From: an uncultured Cellvibrio sp.
Lineage (GTDB): Bacteria > Pseudomonadota > Gammaproteobacteria > Pseudomonadales > Cellvibrionaceae
Assembly: GCA_946886255.1 (NCBI GenBank)
Contig: CAMPIG010000176.1
Location: 1 to 9,076 of the forward strand
DNA length: 9,076 nucleotides
Reading direction: 5' to 3'
Each line of letters begins with the position of its first letter. The stretch's first letter is position 1. The position numbers and the translations under genes were made by a program. The notes beneath the pieces were generated by a model. That model worked only from the letters and a program-made list of their open reading frames with translations. It was not told where the DNA came from and made no database searches. This document shows, one piece after another, positions 1-6,832 of this stretch.

Positions 1-509
1 TCCATATCGACGACTTTGTCGGTTTGCACTACGTGCAGTGCCATATCCATATCCAGGCGCGCAAAAGAATCCAGTGCGTCCTGCAACATCCGCGATACAT
101 GGCCGCCGATATGACGCACCTCCACGTAACCGCGCGGCGCCACACCGTCACGATTTAACGCAATCGCCTGGCGAGCAATTTTACTGGCTTCATCACCAAT
201 CCGCTCAAGGTCCGTAATCGCTTTGGTTACCGCAATGACCAAACGCAAATCACTCGCGGCGGGTTGCCGACGCGCCAGGATACGCACGCATTCTTCGTCA
301 ATGGAAATTTCCATTTGATTGACGCCTTTATCGCCGCGTACAACCTGTTCTGCTTTTTCCAGGTCTGCATCAATCAACGCCTGGATAGCATCATTCACCT
401 GCCGTTGGGCCATGCCGCCCATCTCCGACAAATGCTTTCTGATATCGTCCAGCTCAATGTTGTATTGCTGGGAAATATGGTGAGTATGACTGGTGATATC
501 CATAACCAT
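1..509 (-). CDS. phoU: Phosphate signalling regulator PhoU (3' end outside window)
   Basis: PhoU is a cytoplasmic or membrane-associated helical protein. It couples the state of the Pst transporter to the PhoR/PhoB two-component system and keeps the Pho regulon off when phosphate is plentiful. The first 169 codons are present of a family length of about 235-240, so the C-terminal third is cut by the window edge. The visible part starts MVMDITSHTHHISQQYN and carries the family's helical repeat signatures: a segment ending LARRQPAASDLRL near residues 78-91, then DLERIGDEASKIARQA around residues 100-115, whose acidic residues belong to the metal-cluster motif of PhoU proteins. The start at 509 is supported by GGAG at 517-520, seven bases upstream. 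The gene begins 14 bases after the pstB stop, so it is the last visible gene of the pst operon. The translation matches the family well and no frameshift was seen. Confidence 0.95.
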   Translation of the reverse strand, partial: MVMDITSHTHHISQQYNIELDDIRKHLSEMGGMAQRQVNDAIQALIDADLEKAEQVVRGDKGVNQMEISIDEECVRILARRQPAASDLRLVIAVTKAITDLERIGDEASKIARQAIALNRDGVAPRGYVEVRHIGGHVSRMLQDALDSFARLDMDMALHVVQTDKVVDM

Positions 510-523
510 CTTGTGTCTCCGCC

Positions 524-1420
524 TTAACCGTAACGACCGGTAATGTAGTCTTCAGTTTGTTTCTTCACCGGATTGGTAAAGAGCGCATCCGTTGCCCCAT
601 GTTCCACCAGGTCACCCATATACATAAAGGCCGTAAAATCGGAAACCCGCGCCGCCTGCTGCATATTGTGGGTCACAATAACAATGGTGTATTTGTTTTT
701 CAGTTCGTAAATTAATTCTTCAATTTTTAACGTGGAAATCGGATCCAGTGCTGATGCGGGCTCATCGAGCAAGATAACTTCCGGCTCAATCGCAATCGCG
801 CGCGCAATAACCAGACGCTGTTGCTGACCGCCGGACAAACCGAATGCGTTATCGTGCAAACGGTCTTTCACTTCTTCCCACAGTGCCGCACCACGCAGAG
901 AGTTTTCCACCACCGTATCCAGAATGCGTTTGGATTTCACACCTTGGAGACGTAATCCATAAGCAACATTTTCATAAATCGACTTTGGAAAGGGATTGGG
1001 TTTTTGAAACACCATGCCCACCTGGCGACGCAATTCGGGAACATCAACATCTTTCGCGTAGATATTTTTCCCACCCATCAAAATCTCGCCTTCAATACGA
1101 CAGCTGTCAACCAGGTCATTCATCCGGTTGAAGCACCGCAACAACGTGGATTTACCACAACCCGACGGACCGATAAAAGCCGTTACTTTTTTCTCTGGAA
1201 TAGCCAAGCTGACATCATTTAACGCCCGCTTTTGATCGTAATACAAATTCAGGTTTTTAACTTCCAGTTTGATGGTTTCATCAGTCAATGACATAGTCGT
1301 GTTTGCCTGTGAGTGAGGTCGATTATTGGCCGTATCAATGGCGACATCAGGCCGCTTCCGTGTAGCCGGTTGGTTCGCGGTCGACGATGAGGTAACTTCC
1401 AATTCGGATGTTTCTAACAT
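524..1420 (-). CDS. pstB: Phosphate ABC transporter ATP-binding protein PstB
   Basis: PstB is the cytoplasmic ATPase of the PstSCAB importer; its dimer drives phosphate uptake through PstC/PstA. With the start at 1420 it has 298 residues. All ABC motifs are intact: Walker [10 protein letters not shown] at 84-92, Q-loop glutamine at about 139 in VFQKPNPFP, signature LSGGQQQR at 195-202, Walker B VILLDEP with D219 and E220, and switch histidine H251 in VTHN. It ends in the typical [10 protein letters not shown]. The start is chosen because GCGGAG lies seven bases upstream, immediately after the pstA stop codons. An in-frame start at 1465 would overlap pstA by 29 bases and lacks this support. 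The first 45 or so residues are polar, rich in Ser, Thr, Asn and Ala, and not part of the ATPase fold; a second methionine at 1294 could also start a shorter protein. It is followed 14 bases later by phoU. Confidence 0.96.
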   Translation of the reverse strand: MLETSELEVTSSSTANQPATRKRPDVAIDTANNRPHSQANTTMSLTDETIKLEVKNLNLYYDQKRALNDVSLAIPEKKVTAFIGPSGCGKSTLLRCFNRMNDLVDSCRIEGEILMGGKNIYAKDVDVPELRRQVGMVFQKPNPFPKSIYENVAYGLRLQGVKSKRILDTVVENSLRGAALWEEVKDRLHDNAFGLSGGQQQRLVIARAIAIEPEVILLDEPASALDPISTLKIEELIYELKNKYTIVIVTHNMQQAARVSDFTAFMYMGDLVEHGATDALFTNPVKKQTEDYITGRYG

Positions 1421-1427
1421 GATTGTG

Positions 1428-1433
1428 CTCCGC
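1428..1433 (-). promoter_or_regulatory. Ribosome binding site deciding the pstB start
   Basis: GCGGAG on the minus strand lies seven bases before the ATG at 1420 and just after the two in-frame stop codons (TGA TAA) that end pstA. It favours 1420 over the upstream in-frame start at 1465. Confidence 0.7.
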
Positions 1434-1436
1434 TTA

Positions 1437-3125
1437 TCAATCCGACGCGCTGCGATATTTTTCACGCAGATTGTTCCGGATTTTGATGGCTGCGATGTTC
1501 AGGATGATGATCAGCATCACCAGGACCAGTGAGGTGGCGTATACCAGAGGGCGCGCTGCTTCTACGCTCGGACTTTGAAAACCGACGTCATAGACATGGA
1601 ACCCCAGGTGCATGATTTTTTGATCGAGATGCAAGTAGGGGTAATTGCCATCGACCGGTAAAGATGGAGCCAATTTCACAACACCTACCAGCATCAACGG
1701 CGCCACTTCGCCTGCCGCACGAGCGATAGCCAGAATTAACCCCGTCATCATTGCCGGTGTTGCCAAGGGCACAACCACTTTCCATAAGGTTTCTGCTTTG
1801 GTAGCGCCCAGCGCGAGACTGCCCTGACGAATCGTACTCGGAATACGCGCCAGCCCTTCTTCGGTGGATACAATCACCACCGGCAGCGTTAACAGTGCCA
1901 GCGTTAATGAAGCCCAAAATAATCCGGGCGTGCCGAAGGTCGGCGCAGGCAATGACTCCGGATAAAACAATTGGTCGATGTTGCCGCCAAGAAAGTAGAC
2001 AAAGAAGCCGAGACCAAAAACGCCGTATACGATTGAAGGTACCCCGGCGAGGTTGTAGACCGAGATCCGAATCAGTCGCAATACCGTTCCTTGCCGAGCG
2101 TACTCGCGCAAATAAATTGCTGCCAATACACCGAAGGGCGTAACCATGATCGACATGACGATAACCATAGTCACAGTGCCGAAGATGGCCGGAAAGATTC
2201 CGCCTTCAGTATTTGCTTCACGTGGTTCGTCTGTCAGGAATTCCCAGAAGCGCTCCAGATATTGAATCGATTTGGCAACCACACCCATATCGTTAGGGCG
2301 TGTAATGCGTACGATTTTTTCGAAGGGAATAACGACTTCTTTTCCATCGGCCGTGGTCGTTAGTAATTGGTCGCGCTTGGTGCGCGCCAGGATTTCATCG
2401 CGCTCAGCTTTAATAGTCAGGTATCGGGCATCAAGCTCTGCACGGCGCTGGGCGATCTCCGCCTGCTCCCGGGCAAGCGCTTCACCGCTTACACCGTCCA
2501 ACTGCAAACGCCGTTCCTTCAGACGCAAACGCTCCAATCCGTTATTGATGCGACCGATGCTAACTTTTTCTATCTCACGTAACTCGGCAAATAAATTAAC
2601 ACTGCGCTCAACTCGCGCTTCAAGTTGTTGCCAAAAATCACCACTACCGTAACGGCTGACAGAGTTGCCATCCTCACGGATCTCCACTGGATAGCCGTAG
2701 TAATTACCCCACTCGCGCCGCTCGATGACAATCGCCTCATCAGGGTATTCCCACTCGTCCATACCGGTTTCGAGGTACCACATAAAGTCACGGGAGCTGA
2801 CGTCGCGGTTACCTTGCTTGATGAGGTGACGAGTTACCAGTTCGACATTTTCCGGAACCGTGTAGCCATTATCACGAGCCACGGCGGTCGGGATCACCTC
2901 ACTGCGTACCGCTTCGCCCATCACTGCATGACGATTTCCTTCGCGATCCACAATCGTGGTGTGCAGAATATCGGCAGGCCAAAAATGACCGAAGCCGCGA
3001 ATGGCGATTAGCGCAAGAAGCCCTATTACCATGACCATAGAAAGTGCTACCGCACCTCCATTCAGCCAGATCCAGGGGGAGCCGCTTTTAAACCAACTGG
3101 TGATGCTGTTTGATTTGGATTTCAT
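1437..3125 (-). CDS. pstA: Phosphate ABC transporter permease PstA, long form with N-terminal periplasmic domain
   Basis: PstA is one of the two inner-membrane permease subunits that form the phosphate channel with PstC. From the start at 3125 it has 562 residues, against about 290-300 in E. coli. One membrane helix (about 21-43) is followed by a hydrophilic region of about 260 residues, then by the conserved permease domain (about 310-550) with several helices. The EAA coupling loop, which contacts PstB, runs from EEGLARIP near 422 through [14 protein letters not shown] to about 448. The hydrophilic insert (45-300) resembles the N-terminal region catalogued as DUF3333 in proteobacterial PstA proteins. 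It contains a charged heptad-like stretch at about 166-250 likely to form a coiled coil; topology puts it in the periplasm. The start is set by GGAGAG six bases upstream. A GTG at 3146 and an ATG at 3143 in the same frame overlap the pstC stop and lack that spacing. The gene ends with two adjacent stops, TGA TAA. Confidence 0.93.
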   Translation of the reverse strand: MKSKSNSITSWFKSGSPWIWLNGGAVALSMVMVIGLLALIAIRGFGHFWPADILHTTIVDREGNRHAVMGEAVRSEVIPTAVARDNGYTVPENVELVTRHLIKQGNRDVSSRDFMWYLETGMDEWEYPDEAIVIERREWGNYYGYPVEIREDGNSVSRYGSGDFWQQLEARVERSVNLFAELREIEKVSIGRINNGLERLRLKERRLQLDGVSGEALAREQAEIAQRRAELDARYLTIKAERDEILARTKRDQLLTTTADGKEVVIPFEKIVRITRPNDMGVVAKSIQYLERFWEFLTDEPREANTEGGIFPAIFGTVTMVIVMSIMVTPFGVLAAIYLREYARQGTVLRLIRISVYNLAGVPSIVYGVFGLGFFVYFLGGNIDQLFYPESLPAPTFGTPGLFWASLTLALLTLPVVIVSTEEGLARIPSTIRQGSLALGATKAETLWKVVVPLATPAMMTGLILAIARAAGEVAPLMLVGVVKLAPSLPVDGNYPYLHLDQKIMHLGFHVYDVGFQSPSVEAARPLVYATSLVLVMLIIILNIAAIKIRNNLREKYRSASD

Positions 3126-3131
3126 AATTAT

Positions 3132-3137
3132 CTCTCC
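3132..3137 (-). promoter_or_regulatory. Ribosome binding site deciding the pstA start
   Basis: GGAGAG lies six bases before the ATG at 3125 and within the 17-base gap after the pstC stop. The in-frame GTG/ATG pair at 3146 and 3143 sits upstream of this site, so it is less likely to be the start. Confidence 0.7.
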
Positions 3138-3142
3138 AGGCA

Positions 3143-5428
3143 TCACAGGCTGCTGTATCGTCTGCGCAACCGCTGACGCACGATTTCAGCAAGCGTATTA
3201 ACAATGAAGGTCAATGCAAGCAAGGCCAGGGCAGCAAGGAATAGAACGCGGAAATGGCTACTGCCTACAGCAGTTTCTGGTAGTTCTACCGCGATATTGG
3301 CTGACAAGGTGCGCATGCCTTCGAAAATATTGAAGTTCACAATCGGGCTATTCCCGGTGGCCATCAAAACAATCATCGTCTCACCTACTGCGCGGCCAAA
3401 GCCCATCATCACCGCCGAAAAAATACCGGGGCTGGCCGTGGGCAACACAACACCCACCATGGTTTGCCAGCGTGTCGCACCCAACGCCAATGAGCCTTGG
3501 GTGAGATGGCGCGGCACGTTGAACAATGCATCTTCCGCGATTGAAAAAATGGTAGGAATCACAGCAAAGCCCATCGCAATACCAACAACCATCGCATTGC
3601 GTTGATCATAGGTAATGCCATTGTCAGTAAACCACTGACGCATGCTGCCGTCGAAGAACAAGACTTCCACGTGAGGGCTAGCGGCAACACAGGCCCATCC
3701 CGTCAGCAGGATAGGGATAATCAAAATTACCGCCTCCCATCCGTCCGGTACCAGATTGCGAATTGCTGCTGGCAAGCGGCTCCAGGTAAATGCCACGATG
3801 AGCATCATCACCGGCATCAGAAACAAAATACTAAACGTTGCCGGCAGATGATTTTCAATAAAGGGGGCGAGCCATAAGCCAGCAAGAAAGCCGAGAATGA
3901 CTGTCGGTAAGGCTTCCATAATTTCAATGGTCGGCTTCACGTAGCCACGCAGTTTGGGGGTCATAAAATAGGCGCTGTAGATAGCTCCCATAATGCCCAG
4001 CGGAATGGCAAATAACATGGCGAACAATGCCGCCTTTAGGGTACCAATCGAGAGCGGAACCAAGCTCATCTTGGCTTCCGATTCATCGCTGCCGGATGAG
4101 GCTTGCCAAATATATTCTGGCTCTGAACGGCCTTCATACCAGACTTTTTGCCACAAAGAGCTGAAAGAAATTTCCGGGTGTTTATTCCATACATCGGCTA
4201 CATGGATTTGACGTGTCTCATCCATTACCAACAAACGGCCATTGATGGGCGATATCGCTAAATGCTGTATCGCAGTATCCGCTATTGGCTCAACCAATAG
4301 TGTGCGTGAAGACGTCCCGTAGTATGCGCCGACTGTGCCTTGATCATCCCCGACCCAAAAACCGCGACGATTGTGCTCCGGAGCGATGGTCGTTACCTGG
4401 CCAGGAAGTGGTTCAAAATCCCGTACAGGTTTGATGTGGTATTCATTGTCAGCATCACGCACCAAAAACCATTGGCTGACGCTGCCGGTATCAGTACCGA
4501 TAGCAAGCGATCCGGTCCCGATCAGGAACTGCATGGCGGTGACCTGGCCGCGTTCGGTCGGCACCCTTTCGCGACGCTGAATATCATTCGGTTTAGCAAT
4601 ATCGAACAAATGTAGGTTGGTACGATCGTCAGCAATCAGCAGATGCTGCCCGGTGCTATCCAGTTGAATAAACGTCGTCTGCGCACCATCAGGTAATGGA
4701 GGAACCGGATAAATATCCTGAGTCACTTTGGTGATGCCAAGGATATTGGTTCGCGCTGAAAAAACGCCGAGCAGCAAACGGTTATCAGCGGTGGCAGCTG
4801 CGATGTATATACCGTTCGCGCCTTGCTGTATGGCTACCTGGTTCAGTGCCGCGCCCTGTTCATCCAGTTGAATAGGTTTATCACCCAGCGGGTATGCCAG
4901 GCTCGGAGTTACCAGCCGTTGATCATTCGGGTAGGTCAGCTTGTATTCAGGCTTGGCAACACTTATCTGGCCATTAGCAAAGCCGTATATCACCAAACCA
5001 CTTGCCGCCGTGCCAGTACCAGTCGCCGTCAGCTCAACCTGTTCCGGTACAGGCATTTGCTCGGTCAGACTTACGACACCATCATCGGCCCGAAAAAAAC
5101 TGACGCTACCGAGGCGATTAAAGCTAGCGCCTATTTCTTCATAACGTTCCAGAATGAGATGGGTCGTGGGATCATCGGCCGATGCGACACTGGCTACGTA
5201 AGACGTTTGCACATCCACAGAACTGCTACGCAATAAAGGGAAGACTTCGGAGAATAAATACAGAAAGATAAGCCCCAGTGCACCAACCACTGCCATTCCG
5301 GCCGCAGCCACGCCGTATCGTGAGACGGCGTCGCGAATATTGCGGATTTTTCGCAAGCGAGCCCGTTGGCGTGCGTCTGGCATCAGGCTTGGTGGGTTCT
5401 GCTCAGCGGTGGAGAGTAGCTCTGACAT
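3143..5428 (-). CDS. pstC: Phosphate ABC transporter permease PstC, long form with periplasmic beta-propeller-like domain
   Basis: PstC pairs with PstA to form the membrane channel of the high-affinity phosphate importer. At 761 residues it is more than twice the E. coli length (about 320). An Arg-rich cytoplasmic N-terminus (20-33) precedes a membrane helix (about 38-60). A region of about 380 residues (70-445) follows, made of short beta-strand-like repeats of the pattern hydrophobic-G-x-x-x-G, such as LLIADDRTNLHLFD (263-276), LAIGTDTGSVSQW (308-320) and FWVGDDQGTVGAYY (357-370). This looks like a WD40 or propeller-type domain, placed in the periplasm by topology. The permease domain follows at about 456-750, with the EAA loop from AEDALFNVP through [13 protein letters not shown] (631-657) and the conserved GFGRAVGETM (676-685). 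The start at 5428 is the first ATG; GGGA lies ten bases upstream, so initiation may be weak. A TTG at 5434 is an alternative. The gene ends 17 bases before pstA. Confidence 0.93.
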   Translation of the reverse strand: MSELLSTAEQNPPSLMPDARQRARLRKIRNIRDAVSRYGVAAAGMAVVGALGLIFLYLFSEVFPLLRSSSVDVQTSYVASVASADDPTTHLILERYEEIGASFNRLGSVSFFRADDGVVSLTEQMPVPEQVELTATGTGTAASGLVIYGFANGQISVAKPEYKLTYPNDQRLVTPSLAYPLGDKPIQLDEQGAALNQVAIQQGANGIYIAAATADNRLLLGVFSARTNILGITKVTQDIYPVPPLPDGAQTTFIQLDSTGQHLLIADDRTNLHLFDIAKPNDIQRRERVPTERGQVTAMQFLIGTGSLAIGTDTGSVSQWFLVRDADNEYHIKPVRDFEPLPGQVTTIAPEHNRRGFWVGDDQGTVGAYYGTSSRTLLVEPIADTAIQHLAISPINGRLLVMDETRQIHVADVWNKHPEISFSSLWQKVWYEGRSEPEYIWQASSGSDESEAKMSLVPLSIGTLKAALFAMLFAIPLGIMGAIYSAYFMTPKLRGYVKPTIEIMEALPTVILGFLAGLWLAPFIENHLPATFSILFLMPVMMLIVAFTWSRLPAAIRNLVPDGWEAVILIIPILLTGWACVAASPHVEVLFFDGSMRQWFTDNGITYDQRNAMVVGIAMGFAVIPTIFSIAEDALFNVPRHLTQGSLALGATRWQTMVGVVLPTASPGIFSAVMMGFGRAVGETMIVLMATGNSPIVNFNIFEGMRTLSANIAVELPETAVGSSHFRVLFLAALALLALTFIVNTLAEIVRQRLRRRYSSL

Positions 5429-5482
5429 GATCAAAAGGTCCCGGGCAAGAAGAGTTCTGTGCGCCTTTCTGATGGCGTGGGA

Positions 5483-5488
5483 ATCCTA
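5483..5488 (-). promoter_or_regulatory. Probable -10 element of a PhoB-dependent pstC promoter
   Basis: TAGGAT on the minus strand matches TATAAT at four of six positions and starts exactly ten bases after the Pho box at 5499-5516. The same spacing occurs at pstS. In PhoB-activated promoters the Pho box replaces the -35 element. The predicted transcript would carry a leader of roughly 50 bases before pstC. This is inferred from pattern only. Confidence 0.55.
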
Positions 5489-5498
5489 ACAATCAAAA

Positions 5499-5516
5499 AT
5501 GACACTTTTGTTACAA
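5499..5516 (-). promoter_or_regulatory. Pho box (PhoB binding site) upstream of pstC
   Basis: On the minus strand the site reads TTGTAAC-AAAA-GTGTCAT: two seven-base direct repeats separated by four A residues, the established layout of a Pho box. By hand count it matches the E. coli-type consensus (CTGTCAT, AWAW, CTGTCAY) at 14 of 18 positions. It lies about 70 bases upstream of the pstC start and downstream of the pstS terminator, so it could drive pstCAB-phoU independently of pstS. Confidence 0.65.
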
Positions 5517-5558
5517 AAACCCGATACTACAAAAATGTTTCATTCTGATTGCTAAATA

Positions 5559-5576
5559 ATGACACTGCTTTAACAA
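5559..5576 (-). promoter_or_regulatory. Second, weaker Pho box-like site upstream of pstC
   Basis: The minus strand reads TTGTTAA-AGCA-GTGTCAT, with the 7-4-7 layout and about 12 of 18 consensus matches. It is identical to the pstC-proximal box at 14 of 18 positions and lies exactly 60 bp further upstream. It could be an auxiliary PhoB site. No clear -10 follows at ten bases, although CAGAAT occurs at eleven. Confidence 0.35.
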
Positions 5577-5580
5577 GGCC

Positions 5581-5615
5581 AAAAAACAAAACCGCCGGCA
5601 GTTGCCAGCGGTTTT
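5581..5615 (-). terminator. Intrinsic terminator/attenuator between pstS and pstC
   Basis: A twelve-pair stem (5588-5599 with 5604-5615) closes a four-base loop. On the minus strand it is followed by G and then six T residues. One pair is G-U on the minus-strand RNA but a C-A mismatch on the plus-strand RNA, which points to use in the pstS direction. It begins 25 bases after the pstS stop, so it should end most pstS transcripts or protect their 3' end, leaving pstCAB to readthrough or to its own promoter. Confidence 0.85.
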
Positions 5616-5640
5616 GTCTATTTTTAAAAAGCACTGTCTA

Positions 5641-6612
5641 TCACAGTTGCAGATCTTTCATTGCTTTAGCTGATACAGCGGCAGGCAATGGAATGTAGCC
5701 ATCACGTACCACCACTTCCTGTCCCTGCTTTGAAAGCACCATCTTCAGGAATTCCGCCTGAAGCGGATCAAGCTTGCGATTAGGATGCTTGTTGATGTAG
5801 ACAAAAAGCGTACGTGCTAAAGGATAAGAACCGTCCAGCGCGTGATCGGCATCAGCAGGAGAAAATTCATCGCCGGCCTTGGCAGCCAAAGGAACTGCAC
5901 GAACACCAGAAGTGATATAGCCAATACCGGAATAACCAATACCGTTGATCGACTCTGAAACACCTTGTACAACAGAGGCAGAACCTGGTTGCTCGTTGAT
6001 GCTTGCTTTGTAGTCACCACCACACAGAGCAACATCTTTGAAGTAACCGTAGGTACCTGACACGGCGTTACGGCTGTAGATAGTGAAGTCACGATTGGCC
6101 CAACCACCAGCCAGGCCCAGCTCACCCCAACGGGTAATATCTTTATCATTGCCGCATTTGCGGGTTGCAGAAAACACCGCATCTACTTGCGCAATAGTCA
6201 TACCTTTGATTGGGTTATCTTTATTAACATATACCGCCAACACATCGATAGCTACCGGCACAGCGGTGGGCTTGTAGCCATGCTTGGCTTCAAACGCTTC
6301 AATTTCAGAGGATTTCATCTCCCGGCTCATGGGACCGAAATTGGAGGTACCTTCAGTCAAAGCTGGTGGCGCAGTAGAAGAACCAGCACCTTGAATCTGA
6401 ATATTTACATTAGGATAAAACTTGGCATATTCCTCAGCCCAAAGTGTCATCAGGTTATTCAACGTATCTGAACCGATACTGTTGACGTTACCTGATACAC
6501 CGGAGATTGCCTTATATTCTGGCAGATCCTGATCAACCGCTGCTTGTACCACTACTGCACAAGCCATGGAACCGACCAAAGCCAGTCCTGTTAAAAATTT
6601 CTTGGCGTTCAT
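5641..6612 (-). CDS. pstS: Periplasmic phosphate-binding protein PstS
   Basis: PstS binds phosphate with high affinity in the periplasm and delivers it to PstC/PstA. The 323 residues begin with a Sec signal peptide: Lys4-Lys5, a hydrophobic core at about 6-22, and a likely cleavage after VQA at residue 24. Ligand-binding loops typical of the family are present: GSDTLNN at 47-53, GSSTAPPAL at 77-85, the arginine at about 181 and SGTYGYF at 185-191. Downstream, [11 protein letters not shown] (206-216) and the closing [11 protein letters not shown] (300-310) are also typical. Cys153 and Cys197 could form a disulphide. The length fits the Pseudomonas-type PstS family. The start at 6612 has AGGAG six bases upstream. 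The gene heads the pst operon but is separated from pstC by 212 bases that hold a terminator and Pho boxes, and it has its own Pho-box promoter, which fits the much higher amounts of binding protein needed. Confidence 0.97.
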   Translation of the reverse strand: MNAKKFLTGLALVGSMACAVVVQAAVDQDLPEYKAISGVSGNVNSIGSDTLNNLMTLWAEEYAKFYPNVNIQIQGAGSSTAPPALTEGTSNFGPMSREMKSSEIEAFEAKHGYKPTAVPVAIDVLAVYVNKDNPIKGMTIAQVDAVFSATRKCGNDKDITRWGELGLAGGWANRDFTIYSRNAVSGTYGYFKDVALCGGDYKASINEQPGSASVVQGVSESINGIGYSGIGYITSGVRAVPLAAKAGDEFSPADADHALDGSYPLARTLFVYINKHPNRKLDPLQAEFLKMVLSKQGQEVVVRDGYIPLPAAVSAKAMKDLQL

Positions 6613-6691
6613 TGAGCGCTCCTGAGTTCATTTGGATACAAAGACTTAAAACTCGTCTGCTGACAGGTGAATAATCTCATCCCTGCGATGC

Positions 6692-6697
6692 ACTCTA
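6692..6697 (-). promoter_or_regulatory. Probable -10 element of the pstS promoter
   Basis: TAGAGT on the minus strand matches TATAAT at four of six positions. It lies ten bases downstream of the Pho box at 6708-6725, the spacing expected when PhoB takes the place of a -35 element. It implies a transcription start near 6685 and a pstS leader of about 70 bases. Confidence 0.6.
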
Positions 6698-6707
6698 ACG
6701 GGGCTTT

Positions 6708-6725
6708 GTTACAGTTATGTGACGA
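6708..6725 (-). promoter_or_regulatory. Pho box (PhoB binding site) upstream of pstS
   Basis: The minus strand reads TCGTCAC-ATAA-CTGTAAC, the 7-4-7 direct-repeat layout of PhoB sites, matching the E. coli-type consensus at 14 of 18 positions by hand count. Position, orientation and a following -10 all agree with a PhoB-activated pstS promoter induced by phosphate starvation. Confidence 0.7.
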
Positions 6726-6737
6726 ACCTGCGCTTGC

Positions 6738-6769
6738 TTCATAAAAACGTCATATATCATTTTTATGAA
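6738..6769. repeat. AT-rich inverted repeat upstream of the pstS Pho box
   Basis: Two perfect ten-base arms, TTCATAAAAA (6738-6747) and TTTTTATGAA (6760-6769), flank a 12-base spacer. It sits 12 bases upstream of the pstS Pho box and ten bases past the preceding gene's terminator. It could be an operator, a promoter-upstream curved or A-tract element, or chance in AT-rich DNA. No regulator is identified. Confidence 0.5.
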
Positions 6770-6778
6770 CCCCAAATG

Positions 6779-6808
6779 AAAAACGGGCAGCATAAGCCAC
6801 CCGTTTTT
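6779..6808 (-). terminator. Intrinsic terminator of the YIP1-family gene
   Basis: Nine base pairs (6779-6787 with 6800-6808; core CGGG/CCCG flanked by A5/T5) enclose a 12-base loop that can add a small inner GC pair. A run of T residues closes it on the minus strand, and the symmetric A/T flanks mean it could act in both directions. It lies 24 bases after the YIP1-family stop and insulates that gene from pstS. Confidence 0.8.
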
Positions 6809-6832
6809 ATGATCAAGTAAATAAGCTTTTTA

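Noticed and set aside
2272..2652. Long open frames on the plus strand, for example 2272-2652, 4823-5236, 3204-3605 and 264-527
   Set aside because: They lie opposite well-supported pstA, pstC and pstB/phoU coding sequence, lack recognisable domains and have no clear ribosome binding sites; they are shadows of the real genes.
6541..6612. Cys18 in the PstS signal region as a lipoprotein attachment site
   Set aside because: The preceding residues Ser-Met-Ala do not form a convincing lipobox, and a good type I cleavage site (VQA) follows at residue 24.
6660..6666. A CTGTCAG half-site (minus strand) in the pstS leader, close to a Pho box half-site
   Set aside because: No partner repeat is found at the required four-base spacing, and it lies downstream of the inferred transcription start.
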